A DNA stretch of 25,646 bases from a virus. The stretch's first letter is position 1. The number at the start of each line of letters is the position of its first letter. The notes under the pieces are model-generated. The model did not search any database. It saw only the letters and a list, made by a program, of their open reading frames with translations, and was not told where the DNA came from. Made by a program: the position numbers and the translations under genes. Of this stretch, positions 8,260-15,421 are shown one piece after another. The stretch spans positions 1 to 25,646 of IMG/VR virus record IMGVR_UViG_3300022226_000019; one strand, given 5' to 3'.

Positions 8260-9683
8260 CGGTCGGTCCTCTCTACGTCGATAAACGCGTCGACGATATG
8301 CAGCTTCGCGTTGGCCGCGGTGCGGCCACGGAGGTGGCGGTTACGAAAGCCACCCAGGCGCCAAAACTCGACGCGGGTCCTGCGCTCGCCGATCACGCCG
8401 GTGCCGCGGTAGAGCCGGTTGCTCCAGAGCCCGCCCTGGTCGTCGCTCCAGTCGAGACCGATCTGGGGGGCTGTTTCGCCAGAGCCAACGACCCCCCGCT
8501 CGACCTCGTAGCGCAGTCTCCGCATCAGGGAGTATTTGCCGCCAAACGTCACCATGGGGTGGACCCACTCGCGCAACACCCTGTCGCCGTCGTCGGTGTA
8601 GGTGTTGAGATCGAGCTCGTAGAGTTGGCCGTTTTCGAAGTCGCCTACGATGTTTTTGTTCCACTGGAAGATGTGGTGCTGCGCCCGCCACCGCCCGTCG
8701 GACTTGCCGCCGTCGCTCGTATTGTAGCTGCTGCGCTCGTGCCACCTACCTGTGCTGACATCGAAGACCAGCGAGGCGTCCCTGAAGTTGAGGCAGTAGA
8801 ACGTGTGGCCGCGCTGCGCGTACACGAACGCCGTGGCCGTCTGGGGCGATGCTAACTCGGCGATGCGATCGTCGATCGCCAGCGTGGACACCGCCTGCGG
8901 CTGACCGCCGGACTCGACGTACACCCGCAGGTCGTCGCCGAGCCAGTAGACCCGGTTGTCCGCCTTGGCTACAGAGTGTGGCGCTATCAGCCCGCGCTCG
9001 AGAAGCCCGGCGCCTGTGCGCTGAAACGGGAAGTCAGGGTCGCCCACGTTGACGTAGTTCTCGATGGTCCGCTCTTTGAAGATCTTCACCTCACGGTGGT
9101 CAGAGATGATCGAGACCAGGTTGTCTGGGGCCGAGTCGGCAGAGGTGAAGTTGAGGGCACCCCACCCCAGCATCCCGTCGCCGGATGCGCCGTCCTCCAC
9201 GTCCGACACGTTGAACTGCTGCGATCCGTAGAGCCCCGCTATCGCGAAACCGTCCTGGTACGCAGCGCCAGCCCCCCTCCATGGATCTTGTGGGTTGCGG
9301 TTCTGTACGCCGTCGTCCCTGGAGACGACAAAGAGGCCCGCCTCGCAGTTTATGAGCGCGTGGTACTTGCCGTGATCGATGAAGACAGTGTCGCCGCCCG
9401 GGATCTCCCCCAGGTCCGTGGACTCACCCGTGACCGCGTAGGCGTACACCCTGTTGCCGATCACCGCGATGATGTCGCCAGCCAGGCGCGTCAGTCCACG
9501 ACAGGGGCCCCTGGCCTGCTCGTCTCCCCAGGGCACCAGGCCTGGCGTGCCCATGATCGAGAACGGGGACGCCGACCCCTGGGGGTTGGGGTGGATGAAG
9601 CAGTTGACCAGATTCTCCAGGGAGACGGCCTTGCTCCGCCCCACCGCAGACTGGGTTGCGAGCGGTAGCCGTACCTCGGGCAT
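8256..9683 (-). CDS. P22 gp10-like packaged-DNA stabilisation / tail hub protein (475 aa)
   Basis: The length (475 aa) is close to that of P22 gp10 (about 470 aa). The N-terminus carries the family opening of a short strand, the motif LENLVNCFIHPNPQGSASP (22-40) and a GTPGL segment where the family usually has a TPGL motif. Repeated strand-turn-strand units follow (GLTRLAGDIIAVIGNRVYAY, VYWLGDDLRVYV, HTFYCLNFRDASLVFD), as expected of the beta-propeller-like hub. In P22 this protein plugs the portal vertex with gp4 and gp26, holds the packaged DNA and connects to the tailspikes. The ATG at 9683 overlaps the stop of the gp4-like gene by one base (TGATG), so the two partner proteins are translationally coupled. 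Confidence 0.88.
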   Translation of the reverse strand: MPEVRLPLATQSAVGRSKAVSLENLVNCFIHPNPQGSASPFSIMGTPGLVPWGDEQARGPCRGLTRLAGDIIAVIGNRVYAYAVTGESTDLGEIPGGDTVFIDHGKYHALINCEAGLFVVSRDDGVQNRNPQDPWRGAGAAYQDGFAIAGLYGSQQFNVSDVEDGASGDGMLGWGALNFTSADSAPDNLVSIISDHREVKIFKERTIENYVNVGDPDFPFQRTGAGLLERGLIAPHSVAKADNRVYWLGDDLRVYVESGGQPQAVSTLAIDDRIAELASPQTATAFVYAQRGHTFYCLNFRDASLVFDVSTGRWHERSSYNTSDGGKSDGRWRAQHHIFQWNKNIVGDFENGQLYELDLNTYTDDGDRVLREWVHPMVTFGGKYSLMRRLRYEVERGVVGSGETAPQIGLDWSDDQGGLWSNRLYRGTGVIGERRTRVEFWRLGGFRNRHLRGRTAANAKLHIVDAFIDVERTDR

Positions 9684-10045
9684 CAGTAACTCTTGCTTCT
9701 CACTCGTGCGTGCTTTTTGCCCCCGTGCATCTGGGACTGCAGCTCGCGGTAGCCCTCACCGCCCCCGGCCACAATCGTCTGCGGCACGGACGTCCCCAGA
9801 AACAGCGCGGCGCACTTCCACGCCATGTACTTCTGCAGGGGCTCCTGGGCCCACGCGGGGATGTCTGCGGTGGAGGTGCCGTCCCCGAAGGGGATCTGGA
9901 GGTCCTTCTGGAGCTGCGCGTGAACAGACTCCCAGCGTTCCTTGACCTCCGCGGCATCCTCCGCCGCAGCTGATTGCCCCGCGCCGACCACCCCGAGCTC
10001 AATGAGCGTCTTGGTGGCCAGCTCGTCTGCGGTCCAGCTGGCCAT
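9683..10045 (-). CDS. P22 gp4-like head-to-tail adaptor (120 aa)
   Basis: A short helical protein with the family-typical N-terminus TADELATKTLIELGVVGAGQ (5-24), an acidic helix, the motif IPAWAQEPLQKYMAWKCAA (61-79), and a basic C-terminal tail (GGKKHARVRSKSY). P22 gp4 attaches under the portal ring as a dodecamer and is the first head-completion factor; this copy is somewhat shorter than P22 gp4. The gene lies directly before the gp10-like gene, the same order as in P22, and shares a TGATG junction with it. The ATG start lies 6 bases after the upstream stop. Confidence is high because motif, size and gene order agree. Confidence 0.8.
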   Translation of the reverse strand: MASWTADELATKTLIELGVVGAGQSAAAEDAAEVKERWESVHAQLQKDLQIPFGDGTSTADIPAWAQEPLQKYMAWKCAALFLGTSVPQTIVAGGGEGYRELQSQMHGGKKHARVRSKSY

Positions 10046-10051
10046 CTAACT

Positions 10052-10504
10052 TCAGACGGCCAGACCCATGCGGCGGGCGCCGCGCTGGCGCTCGAGCTTG
10101 GCGGCGCGCTCGCGCACCAGCTTCAGGTCGTCCTCGATCTCCTTGCCGCTCGCCTTGAGGGTGCCGGAGTGAACGTGGACAACGCACTTCTCGTAGAAGG
10201 GGTGGCTGCGGGGGACCTCGACCTCTTTGCCCTTCTCAAAGACGATGCCGGGGGCGTCCGGGTTTGCTTCCGACGGGGGTGGCCCTACCACGCGGAACTT
10301 GTCCGCGAGGGTGGCCTCTTCGTTGATCTCCTTCTCGCGCAGCGCGAGCTCGGTCTTCTGCTGTTCGAGCATCTGCTCGCGCAGGTAGTTGGGGAGGAAG
10401 GGGTCGTCGGGGATCTTGGTCTTCGGCGCTGCGGCCTTGAGGCGAACCGCGATGTACGCCTTCTTCTGCTCTGCGGTCATGCCCGGGTACGTGAACTTGG
10501 CCAT
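10052..10504 (-). CDS. Conserved-position virion or head protein, unknown function (150 aa)
   Basis: A 150-residue charged protein between the capsid gene and the gp4-like adaptor. The first about 75 residues are helical and rich in K, E and Q (AEQKKAYIAVRLKAAAPK, then REQMLEQQKTELALREKE). A short beta segment follows (DKFRVVGPPPSE, GIVFEKGKEVEVP), and a second basic helix ends the protein (DDLKLVRERAAKLERQRGAR). ATG 10504 is chosen because GGAG lies 6 bases upstream on the minus strand; an in-frame ATG six codons earlier lies upstream of that ribosome-binding site and is less likely. The gene follows the strong hairpin at 10553-10586, so its mRNA may be less abundant than that of the capsid gene. 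No family recognised; a head accessory or joining role is only inferred from position. Confidence 0.65.
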   Translation of the reverse strand: MAKFTYPGMTAEQKKAYIAVRLKAAAPKTKIPDDPFLPNYLREQMLEQQKTELALREKEINEEATLADKFRVVGPPPSEANPDAPGIVFEKGKEVEVPRSHPFYEKCVVHVHSGTLKASGKEIEDDLKLVRERAAKLERQRGARRMGLAV

Positions 10505-10552
10505 GGTGCTCTCCAGAGGCATGAGCCTCGGTTGGGTTCCTCCGAGTTGATT

Positions 10553-10586
10553 GAGGGGCCGGACCTCGGAGGTGGCCCGGCCCCTC
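10553..10586 (-). terminator. Strong GC hairpin just after the capsid gene (terminator or processing site)
   Basis: A perfect 10-bp stem (GAGGGGCCGG at 10553-10562 pairs with CCGGCCCCTC at 10577-10586) encloses a 14-base loop that contains a further small stem (ACCT/AGGT). It begins 10 bases after the capsid stop on the transcribed strand. There is no run of T after it, so it is not a classic intrinsic terminator. Partial termination, or protection of the capsid mRNA 3' end, would raise capsid yield relative to downstream genes. Confidence 0.6.
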
Positions 10587-10596
10587 TGCGTCAGTC

Positions 10597-11664
10597 CTAG
10601 CTATCCGCTACGCCCGACACGAAACCAGTCAGCACGCCGTGCTGCACGCTGTTGTACGTCGGCTTGGCAACGCCGCGGATCTCGGCAATGCCGACGCCGC
10701 GCTTGTTGCCGTAGTCGAACGTGTCGTCGATGGGGTGAGTTTTCTCTCCCCACGCGACGATGATCGCCTGCGCTCCACACAGGTAATACGGCTCCACGTC
10801 GATGCCGCTGTTGCCGACGCCGCTGATGACGGAGATCTCGGGGATCTCTCGAATCAGGACGTTGCGCCACAGGAGGTCGCCGCCGCGGAAGAGCGGGTTG
10901 GAAACGCCGCGGTTGCGGGCCTCGCGGTTCGCCTGAAGCATCGCCGTGTCGTTCTCGAGGTCGCGCATCCCGAGCGAGCCCACGAACATCACGTAGAACT
11001 CTTCGTCCTCCGCGACCTTCACGGGGCGGATGTGCGGGTCCGCGGTCTTGATGCGACGCTGCGCCAGCGACACGATGCCCGTATCGAGCGTGTCATTGGT
11101 GCTGTCGACCTCCGCCAACGCGGCGGAGTGGTCATTCGACGCGTTGTTGCTCACCGCGTTGCCGAACAGGTAGCGGTCGGCATTGGCGGCCAGGTGCGCG
11201 TCCTTCTCGGCTTCGGAGGCCGAGGAGTACGCCTCGACGCCGTCGACGTTGGGCGAGCCGAGCTTCTCGATGATCGCATCGCGGAGCTTCTCCATTGCCC
11301 AGTCCTTCAGGGCGAACTTGGCGCCCTTCAGGAGATCGAGCTGCGTCTTCTTGGCCTCCATCTTCCCGTGGACCACCGCGTTGCGGAGTTGGTCGACGGT
11401 GACCTTGTAGCCGCGGTTGATGAACTGCTCTTCGTTGCCTTCGAGGGTATCGTCCCCCGTGACACCGGCGTTCTGGAGACGCTGCAGAATCGAGACCGTG
11501 ACGTCGTCACCGGCCTTCGCGGTGAGGTCCATCACCGTCTGGATGATGGAGTTTTGGTCCATGCCCATGAACCGCTTGAAGCGGTTGTCACGGACGTACT
11601 CGACGAAAAACTTCTTCGCCCACTGGTCAACTTGGTTGGCAGCGGCGACAGTTGTGACTGTCAT
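10597..11664 (-). CDS. Major capsid protein, N4-gp56 family (355 aa)
   Basis: The sequence carries the hallmarks of the N4-gp56 coat family. The N-terminus contains QWAKKFFVEYVRDNRFKRFM (15-34); then NSIIQTVMDL with a basic, glycine-containing strand; then the signature VTGDDTLEGNEE followed by VTVDQLRNAV and a K-T-x-x-D-L helix. The middle contains a loop with QRRIKTADPHIRPVKV, and the C-terminus is beta-rich (PYYLCGAQAIIVAWGEK). The family has an HK97-type fold. It is expressed directly after the scaffold with a 29-base gap. Its start ATG 11664 is preceded by a GGAAGG sequence that sits in the loop of a small hairpin. It is the most abundant structural product expected in this window. Confidence 0.92.
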   Translation of the reverse strand: MTVTTVAAANQVDQWAKKFFVEYVRDNRFKRFMGMDQNSIIQTVMDLTAKAGDDVTVSILQRLQNAGVTGDDTLEGNEEQFINRGYKVTVDQLRNAVVHGKMEAKKTQLDLLKGAKFALKDWAMEKLRDAIIEKLGSPNVDGVEAYSSASEAEKDAHLAANADRYLFGNAVSNNASNDHSAALAEVDSTNDTLDTGIVSLAQRRIKTADPHIRPVKVAEDEEFYVMFVGSLGMRDLENDTAMLQANREARNRGVSNPLFRGGDLLWRNVLIREIPEISVISGVGNSGIDVEPYYLCGAQAIIVAWGEKTHPIDDTFDYGNKRGVGIAEIRGVAKPTYNSVQHGVLTGFVSGVADS

Positions 11665-11669
11665 ATCTG

Positions 11670-11684
11670 GTGCCCTTCCGGCAC
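11670..11684 (-). promoter_or_regulatory. Small hairpin presenting the capsid ribosome-binding site
   Basis: On the transcribed strand the sequence GTGCC-GGAAG-GGCAC forms a 5-bp stem whose loop is the Shine-Dalgarno-like GGAAG, ending 5 bases before the ATG of the capsid gene. A loop-exposed ribosome-binding site could keep the start accessible for heavy translation. The pairing is visible; the effect is inference. Confidence 0.4.
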
Positions 11685-11693
11685 CTCATGGCT

Positions 11694-12530
11694 CTAGTGG
11701 GGCTGGAGCGGTGCTCCCTTGAGTGCGGTACTGAGGAGATCCTCATCCGCGATACCCCCGCCAATCGGCGCCGATGTGCCGACGCCCATAGCGCCAGCGT
11801 TCGAAGTAGGGATGGTTGCAACAGACCGGGGCCCTTTGCCCTGGTCACCTTCAATGCCCATCTCGGCACGCAGCCTGGCGCGTTCCTCCTCGCGGATACG
11901 CTCCCGCTCCTTCTCCGGGTCGAACGTAGCGGCTTCCGCCGCCCTCTTCTCGGCCTCGCGCCTGGCGAAGACCTGTTGCGCTGCCCACTCCGCGGGGTCG
12001 AGCTGGCGGTTGAGATTGGCCCCCAGCCGGGGGTCCTTCTGCACCATGACCTGAAACTCGCCTAGGAGATCCTCCCAGTCCGAGTACTTGGCCATGGCGT
12101 TCTCGACGCTCACGTCGAATCGCTCCGCCTTCTCTGCCGCGCGGCCCTTGGCCACCGCACGATCGATCGAGCCCTCAGGGTCCTCCCAGAAGGAAGGTTC
12201 CTGCACTGGCTCTCCGGGTTCCAAGCTGGCCGTCTGGCCCTCATGGTAGCCGCGCAACCGCGCGGCTTCGAGCTCTGCTGCTTGCCGAGCTTTTCGCTCT
12301 GCGGCGAGTGCGGCCTCGAGGCCGTCCTCTACCCTCGAGCTGCTTGGCTCTGGCTGTTGTCCCGTCTGCCCTTCTTCGCCCGTCGTGGCCGGCGGCGCCG
12401 TGGCTTCCGTGGACGCCGGCTGCGCTTCGACTGCTGGGCCGCCCTCCGGGGCCGGGCTCGGCTCGGGGGTTCCGCTCGCGGCGGGGGTTGCGTCACCGTA
12501 CAGTGCGTCGTGCAGCTGGTTGTCTTCCAT
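11694..12530 (-). CDS. Scaffolding protein (278 aa)
   Basis: A Pro/Ala/Glu/Thr-rich disordered N-terminal region (1-70) is followed by charged helices suited to coiled coils (EAALAAERKARQAAELEAAR near 75-94; DPEKERERIREEERARLRAE near 205-224) and a Gly/Ser-rich tail. Aromatic residues are few, one cluster being SFWEDPEGS. This composition, the size and the position between portal and coat are those of P22-type scaffolds, which co-assemble with coat and leave before DNA packaging. The start ATG 12530 has GAGGG five bases upstream. A sigma70-like promoter lies about 50 bases upstream. No protease motif was seen. Confidence 0.85.
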   Translation of the reverse strand: MEDNQLHDALYGDATPAASGTPEPSPAPEGGPAVEAQPASTEATAPPATTGEEGQTGQQPEPSSSRVEDGLEAALAAERKARQAAELEAARLRGYHEGQTASLEPGEPVQEPSFWEDPEGSIDRAVAKGRAAEKAERFDVSVENAMAKYSDWEDLLGEFQVMVQKDPRLGANLNRQLDPAEWAAQQVFARREAEKRAAEAATFDPEKERERIREEERARLRAEMGIEGDQGKGPRSVATIPTSNAGAMGVGTSAPIGGGIADEDLLSTALKGAPLQPH

Positions 12531-12579
12531 CGTTACCCTCAGGTGTGGTGGTGGCCCACGCGGGGCCGGTCAACGATGG

Positions 12580-12607
12580 TTTACAGACTGTCGCGCTGCG
12601 CTGTCAA
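12580..12607 (-). promoter_or_regulatory. Putative sigma70-like promoter for scaffold and capsid
   Basis: Read leftward, a consensus -35 box TTGACA (12607-12602) is followed after 16 bases by TGTAAA (12585-12580), 4 of 6 matches to the -10 consensus. It lies in the 84-base gap between portal stop and scaffold start, the widest gap in the central part of the operon, and would start transcription just upstream of the two genes needed in greatest quantity. A weak GGCCC/GGGCC hairpin (12553-12567) lies in the predicted leader. Confidence 0.45.
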
Positions 12608-12614
12608 CGAGCGT

Positions 12615-14759
12615 CTACTGGAGGGCCGAATCGTTGCCGATCCCGCGGCTCGGTTTGAGCGCGCCCTCCTCGATCGCCTCGGTCTCCACAATGAGCTTGG
12701 CGGTGGCCGCCTGGGCCTTGCCGGCCTCGATGACCACGGCCTCGGCCTGCGCGCCGGCCTTGTCGGCCTGGGCCTTCTTGAGCTCGGCCTCTGCTTCCAG
12801 CTTCGCAATCCGGGCGGCCATCTCTTGCATGGCGGCCTGCTGCTGCTGCTGCTGCTGCTGCACCACCTCGGGCGGGGGCGGCTCCTTCAGCTTCGCGATG
12901 AGTTGGCGGCGGTTCGCCAGGGGCGAACTCATAATGACCATCTCGATCCATGAGTCGGGGATCTGTTTGCCGGCGGTGGCCATCCGGTGCAGGAACTCCA
13001 GCAGGCGTTCGTGCTGCGCGGCCTGCACCGACGGGCTGGCGTCGACGACCTCGAGGCGGATATCGACGTCGAGCTGTGCGACGTCATGCTCGGTGAAGGG
13101 GTCCTTCGCTTGCGGGGCCTTCATCAGTGACCGGAGCGCGATGTCCGCGGGGTCGTCCGTTACCTCGAACCCCTGCTGGGCCTCTTGCTGCAGGCGCTGC
13201 GTCGCCATCTGCAGGACCTGGTCGTACACGCGGGCGGGGCCTGGGCCGAAGACCAGGGAGATCGCCTTCTGAGGGGTGTGCCCCTTGTCCATCAGGTCGA
13301 GGACACGCATGCCCTTCGTCATCTGCTGGTTGATGCGCACGAAGCGGTATCCCTCGTTCTCTTCGTCGTCGCGCACCCGGAGCCACATGTCCTCGGTCCA
13401 ATTTTGGCGTATGAGCCACCACACCTTCCGCTGGCTGCGCCAGTCGTAACGCTCCAGGTGCTGGAAGATCGGCCGCATCTTGAGCGTGCCGACCTCGCGC
13501 CTCTCAGAGAACTCGCGCGCCGAGCTCGCCGGGGCATCGCCGGGGCCGCCGAACCCGATCTCGTCCATATCCGCGCCGGTGGCCTGGTAGGCTTGGAACT
13601 GACCCATGGCCAGCGCCGAGCCATCGAGGATCTGCACGCGCCCCTCGGCTATCGCGTTGCGGTTCACCCGCAGCTTCCCGTCCGGCTTGGCGACCTCCTC
13701 CATGAACTCTTCGATGTCGTCGATCGCCTGGTCCTCGTACATCACCTGCTTTGTCGACAGGTGGTGCATCATCTTCGACCGCCGCTTGTTGCGTTCGTCC
13801 TGAGGGCTTCGCAGGCGCCGGCCCGCGCCGTAGCGGTTGCCGTCACGATCGACGTAGCCGGACACCAGCTCCATGGGATTGAATGGCCTGCCGCGGTCGT
13901 CTCGGAACGGAACCGGGAAGGGCTTGATCAGCCAGTCGGCCCGGTTGAAGTGCGCGCCCCAGATGGTGCGCCCGCCAGCCTTGTCCCACTCAGTCCAATA
14001 GCACTCGAAGATCTGCATGCGGCTGGTCTTGGAGTCGAACCACCGCCGCGGGGCGTCGTCGGCGGTGTCGCCGAGGAAGCTCAGCTGCGCGTCCGCGAAG
14101 TTGCCCTTGGCCGCCTCGATGACGTCGCGCTTGCCGCTGTACATGGGGTCGTCGTACAGGTCGTCGAGGTGGCGCCACACCACGATGCCCAGGTACTGCG
14201 CGTCCGAGAAGTCGGGCTTGCGTGAGTGTGGGTCGTACCAGATGCGGTCCCACTCCAGCTCGTCGATCGTCAGAATGACCCGCCGAGAGCCGTTGACCAC
14301 CTGCTCGATCACGCCGTGGATGTGCCCGCCGATGCCCTCGATCACCTGGTGCTTGGCTGTGTAGCTGCGCTTGTAGTCCCACTCGGTCTCGTCGGCCGCA
14401 AAGGCGAGCGCGTCCTCGGCGATGCTCGCGTCATCAGCATGAGCGGGCGTGCGCGGGTAGGCGCGCGGAGACCTGACCGTGGTGGCCTCGACGCCCAGCA
14501 GGAAGTCCAGCATGGGGCCCATCTTGTTGGTGGTCACGATGGGCTGGCCGCGGTCATCGAGATCCGCTTCCTCGTCGGACCGCCACTGCTTGTTGTCGTA
14601 GTAGTCTCTGTCGAGGGTGGCCTCGAGGCGGGCCTCGTGGGTGGCCTCTTCCCAGCCCTTGTACCACTCGATGCAGCGGATGAGGCGGCCGTCGTCGCCG
14701 ATGCGCTCGGATGATAGGTGATTCTCTGCCGCGTTGATGCGGCCGTCGGCCTGGGTCAT
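12615..14759 (-). CDS. Portal protein, P22 gp1-like (714 aa)
   Basis: The length matches P22 gp1 (725 aa). The N-terminus (DGRLIRCIEWYKGWEEATHE), the segment DRDYYDNKQW, then PIVTTNKMGPMLDFLLGVE, are typical of P22-type portals. Further on there is a D-R-I-W-Y-D-P-H-S motif, a W-x-D-K-x-G-G-R-x-x-W-G region, and a long wing/stem/crown. Residues 634-641 are eight glutamines encoded by eight identical CAG codons, followed by an Ala/Glu/Lys-rich helix (about 645-700) like the barrel that extends into the capsid in P22. The dodecameric portal is the DNA channel and docks terminase. I prefer ATG 14759, two bases after the upstream stop and with GGGAG upstream, over a 16-codon longer frame that overlaps the previous gene. 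Confidence 0.9.
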   Translation of the reverse strand: MTQADGRINAAENHLSSERIGDDGRLIRCIEWYKGWEEATHEARLEATLDRDYYDNKQWRSDEEADLDDRGQPIVTTNKMGPMLDFLLGVEATTVRSPRAYPRTPAHADDASIAEDALAFAADETEWDYKRSYTAKHQVIEGIGGHIHGVIEQVVNGSRRVILTIDELEWDRIWYDPHSRKPDFSDAQYLGIVVWRHLDDLYDDPMYSGKRDVIEAAKGNFADAQLSFLGDTADDAPRRWFDSKTSRMQIFECYWTEWDKAGGRTIWGAHFNRADWLIKPFPVPFRDDRGRPFNPMELVSGYVDRDGNRYGAGRRLRSPQDERNKRRSKMMHHLSTKQVMYEDQAIDDIEEFMEEVAKPDGKLRVNRNAIAEGRVQILDGSALAMGQFQAYQATGADMDEIGFGGPGDAPASSAREFSERREVGTLKMRPIFQHLERYDWRSQRKVWWLIRQNWTEDMWLRVRDDEENEGYRFVRINQQMTKGMRVLDLMDKGHTPQKAISLVFGPGPARVYDQVLQMATQRLQQEAQQGFEVTDDPADIALRSLMKAPQAKDPFTEHDVAQLDVDIRLEVVDASPSVQAAQHERLLEFLHRMATAGKQIPDSWIEMVIMSSPLANRRQLIAKLKEPPPPEVVQQQQQQQQAAMQEMAARIAKLEAEAELKKAQADKAGAQAEAVVIEAGKAQAATAKLIVETEAIEEGALKPSRGIGNDSALQ
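12837..12860 (-). repeat. CAG trinucleotide repeat (8 copies) in the portal gene
   Basis: Eight uninterrupted CTG units on the plus strand (CAG on the coding strand) encode Gln 634-641 of the portal. Use of a single codon throughout suggests expansion by slippage rather than selection on amino acids alone. Changes in copy number would stay in frame. Confidence 0.9.
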
Positions 14760-14761
14760 CG

Positions 14762-15403
14762 CTATCTCCCGTAGTCGCTGCGGTCGGAACCACCGGTGGC
14801 GCGCCACCGAAACTCCCTGACGATGGTCCGATTCTTCGAGGTGCTGATGGTGGCCTTGGCGGTCCCTGTTTTGGTCACGGTCGCGGAGTAGTTGACCGGG
14901 CCCGCCGGGGTGCCGGCCGTGCCGGCCGTGTCGTCGTCAACGTAGGTCTCGGTGCCCGCGGTGACCGAGAAGTACTCCGTGTAGATGCCGCTCGATGTCC
15001 CCTTCCAGACCCTGTAGGAGCCGAGCGCCGGCGTGCCGGCCCACGCGTCCCAGGTGAGAGTGACGTCCTCCGAGCTCGGGGACGCGGTGACCTCGTCGGA
15101 CCAGGCGACCTCGTTGCTGTCGGCGTCGAGGACCGCGACGCGGTAGTAGTAGGTCCCGCTGGCGGATCCCGCGGCGAGCGCGGCCGCGAGCGAGGCGACT
15201 GTGGCGCTCGTCTTCTCCGTGAGCGTCGGCCCGCTCGGATCCCAGCTCACCCCCCAGATGTACTCCCCCGAGCCAAGGTTGGCCGCCCACTCGTAGTTGA
15301 TCTTGTCGTCCTCGTGCTTCGCCGTCGTGAGCACCCGGTCGAGCGCGCTGGGGTACCACTCTCTACGGTCGATGCGGTCCAGGTATTTTGGGCTCGTCGT
15401 CAT
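14762..15403 (-). CDS. Fn3/Ig-like domain virion protein (213 aa)
   Basis: The N-terminal 60 residues are polar with several tryptophans (YEWAANLGSG, YIWGVSWDPS). Residues about 81-158 have a fibronectin-III-like pattern: GTYYYRVAVLDADSN, then W-S-D-E-V, then a strand SYRVWKGTSSGIYTEYFSV and TETYVDDDT. A basic, Ser/Thr-rich C-terminus follows. Such domains commonly decorate capsids or tails and bind carbohydrate weakly. The gene lies between large terminase and portal, 18 bases after the terminase stop, with AGGAAGGA five bases before ATG 15403. Head decoration is a plausible role, but the sequence does not settle it. Confidence 0.65.
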   Translation of the reverse strand: MTTSPKYLDRIDRREWYPSALDRVLTTAKHEDDKINYEWAANLGSGEYIWGVSWDPSGPTLTEKTSATVASLAAALAAGSASGTYYYRVAVLDADSNEVAWSDEVTASPSSEDVTLTWDAWAGTPALGSYRVWKGTSSGIYTEYFSVTAGTETYVDDDTAGTAGTPAGPVNYSATVTKTGTAKATISTSKNRTIVREFRWRATGGSDRSDYGR

Positions 15404-15421
15404 CTCGTCCTTCCTACACTG

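Noticed and set aside
12837-12860. CTG repeats as part of a CRISPR array or tandem repeat element
   Set aside because: It is a plain codon repeat inside the portal gene with no spacers.
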